Notes: generated by a model from the sequence alone, not told the origin. A DNA stretch of 5,529 nucleotides from Gammaproteobacteria bacterium (GCA_013817465.1 JACDCP010000211.1:1-5529), one strand, 5' to 3'. Numbered from the stretch's first letter, positions 1-5,529 are shown. Program-made: numbers and translations.

Positions 1-2
1 CA

Positions 3-350
3 GCGGAAGCGCTGCGCTTCGATATCACTTCACGCACGCTCGATGCCGTGCCGACCATCCGCCGCTTGCGCGAGGAGGCGGAGCGCATCGGCGCCGAGGC
101 CGTCATGCAGGCGCAACGTCAGATGGCCGGCGGCCGCGACCCGGTGGAGGTCTTCGAGCATCTGGCAGCCAGCCTGACCAGGAAGTTATTGCATGCGCCC
201 AGCCGCCGTTTGCGCCGCGCCGGAGAAGAAGAGGATCGTGCACTGATTGAGGCGGCGCGCGAGCTCTTTGGTATCGAAGACGAGCGCGGCGAACATGAGG
301 CTGGCGACACCGCAGGGGACGGCGCCGCGGCAAGCCCGGAAAAGCCATGA
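3..350 (+). CDS. hemA: Glutamyl-tRNA reductase, C-terminal part (5' end outside window)
   Basis: The frame is open from the left edge (first full codon at 3) to a TGA at 348-350, so only the last 115 residues are visible. Glutamyl-tRNA reductase reduces Glu-tRNA(Glu) to glutamate-1-semialdehyde with NADPH in the cytoplasm, the first committed step of the C5 haem pathway. What is visible is the helical C-terminal dimerisation domain. It has the family pattern VPTIRRLREEAERI, then a helix with LAASLTRKLLHAPSRRLRRA (the conserved LT-KLLHAP block), and an ending around ELFGIED. The catalytic cysteine and NADPH domains lie upstream and cannot be checked. After the usual end there is an acidic, Ala/Gly-rich tail of about 20 residues that most homologues lack. 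A GTG at 48 is only an internal valine. The stop overlaps the prfA start (ATGA), implying translational coupling, as in other proteobacterial hemA-prfA operons. Confidence 0.93.
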   Translation, partial: AEALRFDITSRTLDAVPTIRRLREEAERIGAEAVMQAQRQMAGGRDPVEVFEHLAASLTRKLLHAPSRRLRRAGEEEDRALIEAARELFGIEDERGEHEAGDTAGDGAAASPEKP

Positions 351-1426
351 AGGCCTCGCTGCGCGACAATCTCGACAAGCTGCGCGAGCGCTTCGAGGAA
401 ATCGCCGCCCTGCTGGCCGATCCGGAAACCATCGGCGACCAGCCGCGGTTCCGCGACCTGTCGCGCGAGTATGCGCGTCTCGATCCGCTGGTCAGGGACT
501 ATGCCGCTTACGAGCGCGTGCTTGCCGATCTCGAGGCGACCGAAGAAATGGCGGCTGACGCCGATCCGACGGTGCGAGCCCTTGCCCGCGAAGAGCTCGA
601 GGAGATCGGCGCCCGGCGCTCAGACTTTGAAAAAGTCCTGCAGGCTCATTTTCTGCCGCGCGACCCGCACGACGAGCGAAACATTTTTTTTGAGATCCGC
701 GCCGGCGCTGGCGGCGACGAAGCCGCGATTTTTGCGGGCGACCTGTTCCGGATGTATGCGCGTTACGCCGAAGCGCAGGGCTGGCAGGTCGAGATCCTTA
801 GCCGCAGCGATGGCGAGCACGGCGGCTATCGGGAGATCATCAGCCGCATTGCCGGACAGGGCGCCTATTCGAAGCTCAAGTTCGAATCGGGTGCGCACCG
901 CGTGCAGCGTGTGCCCGAAACCGAGTCGCAAGGACGCATACACACTTCGACGTGCACTGTGGCGGTGATGCCCGAGGTCGAAGCGATCGACGAGATCGAA
1001 ATCAATGCCGGCGATCTGCGCGTGGACACCTATCGAGCCTCGGGAGCGGGCGGCCAGCATGTCAATAAGACCGATTCCGCCGTACGCATTACGCACTTAT
1101 CGAGCGGCATCGTCGTCGAGTGCCAGGATGAGCGCTCGCAGCACAAGAACCGCGCGCGGGCCATGGCGCTGCTGCAGGCACGGCTGCTCAATCAGGCAAT
1201 CGAGCAACAGGAGAGCGAACAGGCCGCGCAACGCAAGCTGCTGGTCGGATCGGGGGACCGGTCGGAGCGTATCCGGACCTACAATTTTCCGCAGGGCCGC
1301 GTCACCGATCACCGCATCGGGCTCACGCTCTACAAGCTCGATGACATACTGGCCGGACAACTCGACGCCGTGCTCGAACCGCTGGCGAACGAGCACCAGG
1401 CGGAGCAGCTCGCAGCGCTTTCCTGA
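347..1426 (+). CDS. prfA: Peptide chain release factor 1 (RF1)
   Basis: A complete 359-residue RF1, the usual length. It recognises UAA and UAG in the ribosomal A site and triggers peptidyl-tRNA hydrolysis. An N-terminal helical domain (about 1-100) precedes the conserved block FFEIRAGAGGDEAAIFAGDL (114-133). The stop-codon-reading PxT tripeptide is PET (190-192) in RVPETESQGRIHTST, with the HTS motif at 199-201. The catalytic GGQ is at 235-237 in RASGAGGQHVNKTDSAVRIT. The PxT motif and absence of an SPF motif separate it from RF2, and the full N-terminal domain separates it from short ArfB-type rescue factors. The ATG at 347 overlaps the hemA stop by ATGA, and a weak GGAAAAG ribosome site lies at 338-344. 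Gln237 is the expected methylation target of PrmC, encoded at 4277. The gene ends in TGA and is followed by a convergent operon, so transcription probably has to stop in the 81-base spacer. Confidence 0.98.
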   Translation: MKASLRDNLDKLRERFEEIAALLADPETIGDQPRFRDLSREYARLDPLVRDYAAYERVLADLEATEEMAADADPTVRALAREELEEIGARRSDFEKVLQAHFLPRDPHDERNIFFEIRAGAGGDEAAIFAGDLFRMYARYAEAQGWQVEILSRSDGEHGGYREIISRIAGQGAYSKLKFESGAHRVQRVPETESQGRIHTSTCTVAVMPEVEAIDEIEINAGDLRVDTYRASGAGGQHVNKTDSAVRITHLSSGIVVECQDERSQHKNRARAMALLQARLLNQAIEQQESEQAAQRKLLVGSGDRSERIRTYNFPQGRVTDHRIGLTLYKLDDILAGQLDAVLEPLANEHQAEQLAALS

Positions 1427-1480
1427 ACTATCCGGCGCATAAGAGACGAATTGCCTTCGGTACGCCGGTTCGCTAAGCCT

Positions 1481-1501
1481 TAGGGCGGGTTTCAACCCGC
1501 C
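1481..1501. repeat. 21-base palindromic repeat, copy 1 (possible bidirectional terminator)
   Basis: This copy has perfect 8-base arms, GGCGGGTT (1484-1491) and AACCCGCC (1494-1501), separated by TC, preceded by TAG. An identical 21-base copy in the same orientation lies at 4212-4232. It sits in the spacer between the convergent prfA and cgl genes, 6 bases beyond the cgl stop, where a shared hairpin could slow polymerase from both sides. Neither strand shows a T-tract after the hairpin, so it does not meet the usual criteria for an intrinsic terminator. The structure is directly visible. Its role is inference, and a dispersed REP-like element is equally plausible. Confidence 0.7.
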
Positions 1502-1507
1502 TCACGG

Positions 1508-2659
1508 TCAACCGAACGCGTGACGCAGGTCGGGGATGAGGTCGTCGACGTCTTCGACGCCGACGGACAGCCGGATCAGCGAGTCGCTCAATCCGAGCGC
1601 CAGGCGCTGCTCGGTCGGCACGGACGCGTGCGTCATGATGGCTGGATGGTCGACCAGGCTTTCGACGCCGCCCAGGCTTTCGGCCAGCGAGAACACTTCG
1701 CAGCGCTCCAGGAATCGCCGCGCCGCGTCGAGGCCGCCTTTGATGAAGAAAGTCACTATCCCGGAGAAGCTGTCCATCTGCGCTTTCGCGAGCGCGTGCT
1801 GCGGATGGCTTTTCAGCCCGGGGTAAACAACGCGCTCCACCTGTGGCTGATGTTCCAGCCATTCCGCGACCTGCTGCGCGTTCTCGGCGTGGCGCTGCAT
1901 GCGCAAAGCCAGAGTCTTGAGGCCGCGCAGGGCGAGGAAGCTGTCGAACGGTCCGCTGACCGCGCCGATCGCGTTCGAGAGGAACGCGAGACGCTCCGCA
2001 AGCTCATTGTCAGCGACGACCACGGCACCGCCCACCATATCCGAGTGCCCGTTCAGGAACTTGGTCGCCGAGTGCATGACGATGTCGCAGCCGAGCTCGA
2101 TCGGGCGCTGCGCATAGGGCGTCGCGAACGTATTGTCGACGACGGTGAGAATGTCTTTCGCACGCGCCACTTCTGCCACCATGCGCAGATCGACGAGCTT
2201 GAGCAACGGATTGGTCGGCGTCTCCACCCAGATCATGCGTGTCTCCGGACGGAGCGCCGACTCTAGCGCCGCACGTTCCGAAAGATCGGCGAACGTGAAA
2301 CTGAGCCCGGCCGAGCGCTTGCGCACGCGCTCGAACAACCGGAACGTGCCGCCGTAGAGATCGTCCATCGCGACCACGTGCTGGCCTGAATCGATCAGCT
2401 CGAGGATGGTGCCCGTCGCCGCCATGCCTGAAGCGAACGCAAAGCCGTGGGCGCCGGACTCGAGGTCGGCGAGGCAACGCTCGAAAGCCTGGCGCGTCGG
2501 ATTGTGCGAGCGCGAGTATTCATAGCCCTTGTGCACGCCGGGGCTTTCCTGCACGTACGTCGAGGTCGCGTAAATCGGCGGCATGATGGCGCCGGTGGTC
2601 GGATCCGGCGTCTGCCCGGCATGGATGGCTCGTGTCCCGAACGCCTTGCGCTTGCTCAT
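1508..2659 (-). CDS. Cystathionine gamma-lyase-type PLP enzyme (Cys/Met metabolism family)
   Basis: A 383-residue fold-type I PLP enzyme of the trans-sulfuration family, full length for the family. The probable reaction is cleavage of cystathionine to cysteine, 2-oxobutyrate and ammonia in the cytoplasm. Visible signatures are FGTRAIHAGQ at the N-terminus, the phosphate-binding YEYSRSHNPTR (46-56), SGMAA (78-82), the PLP-ring aspartate in VVDNTFATP (Asp175), the Schiff-base lysine in MHSATKFLNGHSD (Lys200), SLGGVESL (328-335) with Glu333, and the substrate-carboxylate arginine in LIRLSVGVE (Arg363). The close relatives cystathionine gamma-synthase and O-succinyl/acetylhomoserine sulfhydrylases cannot be excluded by sequence alone. 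The lyase is preferred because the gene directly follows cystathionine beta-synthase. Its ATG (2659-2657) overlaps the upstream gene's TGA in an ATGA junction and has no clear Shine-Dalgarno sequence, which suggests translational coupling. Confidence 0.93.
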   Translation of the reverse strand: MSKRKAFGTRAIHAGQTPDPTTGAIMPPIYATSTYVQESPGVHKGYEYSRSHNPTRQAFERCLADLESGAHGFAFASGMAATGTILELIDSGQHVVAMDDLYGGTFRLFERVRKRSAGLSFTFADLSERAALESALRPETRMIWVETPTNPLLKLVDLRMVAEVARAKDILTVVDNTFATPYAQRPIELGCDIVMHSATKFLNGHSDMVGGAVVVADNELAERLAFLSNAIGAVSGPFDSFLALRGLKTLALRMQRHAENAQQVAEWLEHQPQVERVVYPGLKSHPQHALAKAQMDSFSGIVTFFIKGGLDAARRFLERCEVFSLAESLGGVESLVDHPAIMTHASVPTEQRLALGLSDSLIRLSVGVEDVDDLIPDLRHAFG

Positions 2660-4041
2660 GGCTGGCGCACCGCCGAATCGGGCATTTGTCTACGCAGATG
2701 GTTGAGCACGTCGGCGCGCGTGATGAGGCCGAGGAATTCGTCCCCTTCCATGACGGCCGCATAAGGCTGCACATCCAGCAGGGCGACGAGGTTGTTGAGC
2801 GTGGTTTCCTTGTCGACGCGGATGAACGCGGTGCGCATCGCCTCGCCGACCGGCGCGCGCAGCAGCTCGGGCTTGCCGAAGGCGAAGCGCATGATGTCCT
2901 CCTCGGTGAGGACGCCGACCAGCTTGCCGTCCTCCATGACCGGAAGCTGCGAAAACCCGGCATTGCGCAGCCGGTTGTGGGCCGTGGTCAGGATATCGCC
3001 TGGCCCGACGACTACGGTCGCATGCTCTGTGTGCGGCCGGCCGACGAGATCCCGCAGGTCGCCGCTTTGCTCGCGCTCGATGAAGCCCTGATCGAGCATC
3101 CAGAAATCGTTGAAGAGCTTCGACAGATATTTGTTGCCGGTGTCGCAGGCAAAGGTAACGACGCGCTTTGGCCCCGTCTGCTCGCGGCAATACCGCAAAG
3201 CGGCGGCGAGCAGTGTGCCGGTCGAGGAACCGGCGAGCAGGCCTTCCTTGCGCAGCAGCTCGCGCGCGGTCGAAAAAGACTCGGCATCGGAAATGCTGTA
3301 AGCGTGCTTCACGGCGGACAGATCGCAGATGCCGGGAATGAAGTCCTCGCCGATGCCCTCCACGAGCCAGGTCCCGCTGGGTCCGATCCGGCCCGTCTTG
3401 ACGTAATCGGCCAGCACGGAGCCCTTCGGATCGGCAACGATCAGCTCCACTGCCGGGGCGGTCGCACGGAAGAATTCGGTGAGGCCGGTAATGGTGCCGC
3501 TGGAGCCGACGCCGATAACCACTGCATCCACATCGTGCTCCATCTGCTCCCAGATCTCCGGCCCCGTCGTCGATGCATGCGCCTTCGGATTGTCCGGATT
3601 GCCGAACTGGTTGATGAAGTAGGCGCCCTGCTCTTCCGCGATTCGCCGGCCGAGGTCCTGGTAATACTCAGGATGCCCTTTGGCCACGTCGGAGCGGGTG
3701 AGGATCACCTCCGCGCCCATCGCGCGCAGATTGAAGATCTTCTCCTGGCTCATCTTGTCCGGCAGCACGAGGATCAGCTTGTAGCCTTTTTGCGCCGCGA
3801 CCAGGGCGAGGGCGAGGCCGGTATTGCCGGCGGTTGCCTCGACGATGGTATCGCCCGGCTCGAGATCGCCGCGCTTTTCGGCCTCCTCGATCATCGAGAT
3901 GCCGATGCGATCCTTGATCGAGCCGCCCGGGTTCATGAGCTCGAGCTTCAGGAAGAGCCGGCAAGGGCCCGTGTCGAAGCGTGTGATCTCGAGCAGCGGG
4001 GTCTGCCCCACCATCTCCAGCACATTGGCGTAAACCGTCAT
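2656..4041 (-). CDS. cbs: Cystathionine beta-synthase (PLP domain plus C-terminal CBS-domain pair)
   Basis: A 461-residue fold-type II PLP enzyme that should condense homocysteine with serine (or O-acetylserine) to cystathionine. Numbering from the chosen ATG, the Schiff-base lysine is Lys43 in NPGGSIKDR, the substrate loop is EATAGNTG (68-75), the phosphate-binding loop is GVGSSGTITG (177-186), and LAGSSTGT lies at 269-276. A tandem pair of CBS (Bateman) domains follows at about 333-390 and 397-455, including QLPVMEDGKLVGVLTEEDIM and FLGLITRADVL. The Bateman pair and lack of a haem-binding N-terminal extension match bacterial cystathionine beta-synthases. Simple cysteine synthases (CysK/CysM) end before the CBS domains. 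The ATG at 4041 (MTVYANVLEMVGQTPL) fits the family's N-terminus. An in-frame ATG at 4077 would add 12 unconserved residues and has no ribosome site, whereas 4041 has a weak GAGAG upstream. It is first in a two-gene operon. O-acetylserine-dependent activity remains possible. Confidence 0.93.
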   Translation of the reverse strand: MTVYANVLEMVGQTPLLEITRFDTGPCRLFLKLELMNPGGSIKDRIGISMIEEAEKRGDLEPGDTIVEATAGNTGLALALVAAQKGYKLILVLPDKMSQEKIFNLRAMGAEVILTRSDVAKGHPEYYQDLGRRIAEEQGAYFINQFGNPDNPKAHASTTGPEIWEQMEHDVDAVVIGVGSSGTITGLTEFFRATAPAVELIVADPKGSVLADYVKTGRIGPSGTWLVEGIGEDFIPGICDLSAVKHAYSISDAESFSTARELLRKEGLLAGSSTGTLLAAALRYCREQTGPKRVVTFACDTGNKYLSKLFNDFWMLDQGFIEREQSGDLRDLVGRPHTEHATVVVGPGDILTTAHNRLRNAGFSQLPVMEDGKLVGVLTEEDIMRFAFGKPELLRAPVGEAMRTAFIRVDKETTLNNLVALLDVQPYAAVMEGDEFLGLITRADVLNHLRRQMPDSAVRQP

Positions 4042-4087
4042 CGTCGCTCTCGGCGCCCGCCACGAAGGGGCCGTCATTCTACGCGAT

Positions 4088-4107
4088 ATGGAGACATTCC
4101 TGATTTT
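4088..4107 (+). repeat. Direct, slightly diverged copy of the GGGGACATTCCTGATTTT element
   Basis: Twenty bases here match 4142-4161 with a single difference (GGAGACATT against GGGGACATT). The copy is in the same orientation as the left arm of the hairpin at 4144-4187. It lies just upstream of cystathionine beta-synthase, only 11 bases beyond the alternative start at 4077. Any promoter for that operon must therefore lie within or next to this repeat cluster. It appears to be a solitary, decaying unit of a dispersed repeat. Confidence 0.75.
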
Positions 4108-4110
4108 GAC

Positions 4111-4147
4111 GAAATGGGGGCCGGCGAAATGGGCTTGGGAAATGGGG
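4111..4147 (+). repeat. Three closely spaced GAAATGGG direct repeats
   Basis: GAAATGGG occurs at 4111-4118, 4126-4133 and 4139-4146, with steps of 15 and 13 bases. The last copy runs directly into the left arm of the inverted repeat at 4144. These look like degenerate edges of tandem copies of the same repeat family, because the hairpin arm is itself preceded by GAAAT. Short G-rich repeats can also arise by chance in this base composition, so the grouping is moderate in strength. Confidence 0.45.
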
Positions 4148-4187
4148 ACATTCCTGATTTTCTATTCTGAAAATCAGGAATGTCCCC
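4144..4187. repeat. REPIN-like inverted repeat (19-base perfect arms)
   Basis: The left arm GGGGACATTCCTGATTTTC (4144-4162) and its exact reverse complement (4169-4187) flank a 6-base spacer, TATTCT. Perfect pairing over 19 bases would give a very stable hairpin in DNA or RNA. A paired head-to-head unit with a GGGGAC terminus resembles the REP doublets mobilised by REP-associated tyrosine (Y1, TnpA-like) transposases in proteobacteria. No transposase gene is present here, so this would be a non-autonomous copy. It lies between the divergent cbs and prmC genes. On its two sides it could insulate promoters or form part of a 5' leader. Absence of a T-tract and the divergent setting argue against a simple terminator. 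Confidence 0.8.
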
Positions 4188-4211
4188 TTTCCCCGTGTCG
4201 CGTATGAATTG

Positions 4212-4232
4212 TAGGGCGGGTTTCAACCCGCC
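4212..4232. repeat. 21-base palindromic repeat, copy 2
   Basis: Identical over 21 bases, and in the same orientation, to 1481-1501, with arms GGCGGGTT and AACCCGCC around TC. It lies 44 bases before the prmC start, between divergent genes, where a terminator would not be expected. This favours a dispersed repeat. Together the two copies bracket the antisense cbs-cgl pair. Confidence 0.75.
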
Positions 4233-4276
4233 AGAATAGGGCGAATGCATGCGGCCCGACGGGAACCATCAGGCGG

Positions 4277-5128
4277 ATGAGCAGCGCGCCCGCCATCTCG
4301 ATCGCTTCGTTGCTCGACGAGGCCGTGAGAAAGCTCGCAGCTTCGAGCGATTCCCCGCGGCTCGACGCCGAGGTTCTGCTCGCCCACGCACTCGGGCAGC
4401 CGCGAAGCTTTCTGCGTGCCTGGCCCGAAAAGGCGCCGAGTGCCAAGTATGCGCAGGCCTTCGCGGATCTCGTCGCGCGGCGCGCCGCAGGAGCGCCCGT
4501 TGCCTATCTCACCGGCGAGCGTGAATTCTTCTCTTTGCCGCTGGCGGTCAATCCGTCGGTTCTCATCCCGCGCCCGGAAACCGAGCTGCTGGTCGAGCTG
4601 GCGCTGGAGAGGATTGCGCTGGATGCCGATCTGCAAATCCTCGACGCAGGCACCGGCAGCGGCGCCATCGCGCTCGCGATCGCGCGCGAGCGCCCGCGCT
4701 GCCGGGTCGTTGCCAGCGACGTTTCATTTGCCGCACTCACCATCGCGAAGTGGAATGCCGGGCGGCTCGGGCTCGGCGACGTTGCTTTTGTCGCAGGAGA
4801 CTGGCTCGCGCCGTTCCCCGCAAGAAGCTTCAACCTCATCGTTTCGAATCCGCCCTACGTGCCGGACGCTGATCCCCATCTCGAACAGGGCGATGTGCGG
4901 GCCGAGCCGCGCATGGCACTCGCGGCCGGCACGGATGGCCTGGACGCGATCCGCATCATCGCGCGACAAGCCGCCCGCTGCCTGCGCCCCGGCGGCAGCC
5001 TGATTCTCGAGCACGGCCATGATCAGGGCGAAGCCGTAGCGGACATTCTGCAACGAAGCGGCTTTCGCAAGCTGCAGGCGGCGCGCGATCTCGGCGGCCA
5101 GGCGCGCGCAGCGTGCGGACAGATGTAA
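4277..5128 (+). CDS. prmC: Peptide chain release factor N5-glutamine methyltransferase
   Basis: A 283-residue PrmC/HemK, full length for the family. It uses S-adenosylmethionine to methylate the side-chain amide of the GGQ glutamine in RF1 and RF2, which raises termination efficiency. The N-terminal helical release-factor-binding domain (about 1-85, with PRLDAEVLLAHALG and PVAYLTGEREF) leads into LIPRPETELLVE (96-107). The SAM-binding motif I ILDAGTGSGAIALA (121-134), an acidic residue in VVASDVS (144-150), and the catalytic NPPY (191-194) in IVSNPPYVPDADPH follow, with EPRMAL and a GTDGL segment after them. Start choice: ATG at 4277 with AGGCGG immediately upstream, a rather tight spacing, and no in-frame alternative is evident. 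The substrate RF1 is encoded at 347-1426. In most relatives prmC directly follows prfA, but here an antisense pair intervenes, so prmC needs its own promoter in 4042-4276. I could not identify one with confidence. Confidence 0.97.
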   Translation: MSSAPAISIASLLDEAVRKLAASSDSPRLDAEVLLAHALGQPRSFLRAWPEKAPSAKYAQAFADLVARRAAGAPVAYLTGEREFFSLPLAVNPSVLIPRPETELLVELALERIALDADLQILDAGTGSGAIALAIARERPRCRVVASDVSFAALTIAKWNAGRLGLGDVAFVAGDWLAPFPARSFNLIVSNPPYVPDADPHLEQGDVRAEPRMALAAGTDGLDAIRIIARQAARCLRPGGSLILEHGHDQGEAVADILQRSGFRKLQAARDLGGQARAACGQM

Positions 5129-5388
5129 CAACGACACGCACAGCCGGAGCCCACCAGACGCTGGACCTGCTGCTGGTCGATGAGGCGCTGGCGCGCCTGG
5201 CTGTTTTCGACCCGCGTCAGAGTCGTATCGTGGAACTGCGTTTTTTCGGTGGGCTCGATATCGAGGAGACCGCCGAAGCGCTGGGCATCTCGTCACCTAC
5301 GGTTAAACGTGACTGGACGCTCGCCAAGGCGTGGCTGCATCGGGAGCTGAATAGCGATCCTGGTGTCGAGCCGCCTCATGACTCCTGA
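5113..5388 (+). CDS. ECF sigma factor, C-terminal sigma-4 fragment (likely truncated gene)
   Basis: Reading from a GTG at 5113, this encodes 91 residues, against about 180-200 for a full ECF sigma factor. From about residue 18 it matches the C-terminal part of the ECF group that accompanies Ser/Thr kinases (TIGR02999-like). It has VDEALARLAVFDPRQSRIVELRFFGGLDIEETAEALGIS, then the DNA-binding helix-turn-helix ISSPTVKRDWTLAKAWLHREL (about 59-79). Region 4 would contact the -35 element. Region 2, which binds core RNA polymerase and the -10 element, is entirely absent. The DNA where it should be is the intact end of prmC, so no frameshift explains the loss. The first 15 or so residues look like random read-through, and the 5' end overlaps prmC by 16 bases. 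It is therefore probably a remnant. A stand-alone sigma-4 regulator is possible but unproven. The next gene, a kinase start, is the expected partner. Confidence 0.75.
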   Translation: MRTDVTTTRTAGAHQTLDLLLVDEALARLAVFDPRQSRIVELRFFGGLDIEETAEALGISSPTVKRDWTLAKAWLHRELNSDPGVEPPHDS

Positions 5389-5529
5389 ACGCTGGCAGCA
5401 ATCAAGGCGCTGTTCGACCAGGCGCTCGAGCGTGAGCCCCCTGCCCGCGCTGCTTTGATCGCGGAGGTCAGCGCCGGCAACGATGAGTTGCGCCGCGAGG
5501 TGGAAAGCCTCCTCGCGGCTCTCGAGAAC
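5378..5529 (+). pseudogene. N-terminus of Ser/Thr protein kinase, apparent frameshift, continues past window
   Basis: The ATG at 5378 opens MTPERWQQ, the typical beginning of bacterial Ser/Thr kinases paired with ECF sigma factors of this group. It overlaps the sigma reading frame by 11 bases. That frame then degenerates and reaches TGA at 5456-5458. In another frame, from 5401 to the window end, the expected continuation is clear: IKALFDQALEREPPARAALI followed by AEVSAGNDELRREVESLLAALEN. The switch is explained by one missing base between 5400 and 5401 (CAG ATC expected, CA ATC seen). No slippery heptamer is visible, so programmed frameshifting is unlikely. A gene-inactivating deletion or a sequencing/assembly error are the two main explanations. 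The kinase domain lies outside the window, so kinase identity rests on this short leader and on the sigma neighbour. Confidence 0.6.

Noticed and set aside
620..1096. A 158-codon minus-strand frame within prfA
   Set aside because: It lies entirely opposite conserved RF1 codons, including the PxT and GGQ regions, with no homology of its own.
1484..1501. A classical Rho-independent terminator between prfA and cgl
   Set aside because: The hairpin is perfect but no T-tract follows on either strand, and the same sequence recurs in a divergent spacer where termination is not expected. Kept as a repeat with possible terminator activity.
1520..2266. A 248-codon open frame on the plus strand, antisense to cgl
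   Set aside because: A shadow of the conserved PLP enzyme gene, with no recognisable domain and composition typical of reverse-complemented coding DNA.
4111..4147. A CRISPR-like array suggested by spaced GAAATGGG repeats
   Set aside because: The units are 8 bases with 5-7 base gaps, far too short for repeats and spacers, and there are no cas genes.
2632..4170. A 512-codon open frame on the plus strand, antisense to cbs
   Set aside because: It mirrors the codons of a clearly homologous cbs gene in GC-rich DNA, where antisense frames often stay open. It encodes no recognisable domain and runs into the repeat cluster.
4042..4276. Promoter boxes for cbs and prmC in the divergent spacer
   Set aside because: Some AT-rich hexamers such as TATTCT and TATGAA occur, but none is paired with a credible -35 element at the right spacing, so none is called.
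4723..5296. A 190-codon minus-strand frame across the end of prmC and the sigma fragment
   Set aside because: It spans the antisense of two unrelated coding regions and shows no domain or plausible start context.

Overview
The window is about 5.5 kb of GC-rich (roughly 60-65% by eye), densely coding bacterial chromosome. It looks like a beta- or gammaproteobacterium. The hemA-prfA-prmC gene order is the classic proteobacterial arrangement, and the RF1 and PrmC sequences look proteobacterial. The intergenic spacers carry short palindromes of the REP type. An assignment below class level is not justified from this sequence alone.

Layout, left to right. (1) Positions 3-350, plus strand: the 3' end of hemA (glutamyl-tRNA reductase, first committed step of tetrapyrrole synthesis). 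It overlaps prfA by an ATGA junction. (2) 347-1426, plus: complete prfA (peptide chain release factor 1). (3) 1427-1507: a short convergent spacer with a perfect GC-rich palindrome. (4) 1508-2659 and 2656-4041, minus strand: a two-gene operon with cystathionine beta-synthase first and a cystathionine gamma-lyase-type PLP enzyme second, also coupled by an ATGA overlap. Together they would form the reverse transsulfuration route from homocysteine and serine to cysteine. (5) 4042-4276: a divergent spacer packed with repeats. It holds a direct copy and an inverted pair of a GGGGACATTCCTGATTTT element (REPIN-like hairpin), and a second exact copy of the palindrome seen at 1481-1501. (6) 4277-5128, plus: complete prmC (hemK), the methyltransferase that modifies the GGQ glutamine of RF1. 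(7) 5113-5388, plus: the C-terminal, sigma-4-only part of an ECF sigma factor of the kind that travels with Ser/Thr kinases. (8) 5378-5529, plus: the start of the partner kinase gene, apparently carrying a one-base deletion near 5400 and running off the window.

How it fits together: hemA, prfA and prmC form the conserved locus, with PrmC modifying the RF1 encoded here. The cbs-cgl pair lies antisense between prfA and prmC, which are usually adjacent, and it is bracketed by identical 21-base repeats. It therefore looks like a secondary insertion into a housekeeping operon. The right end, with a decapitated sigma factor followed by a frameshifted kinase start, looks like a decayed or rearranged regulatory module. 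I see no convincing evidence for a wholly new system. The points most worth attention are the interrupted operon with its repeat brackets, the REPIN-like cluster, and the degraded sigma/kinase pair.
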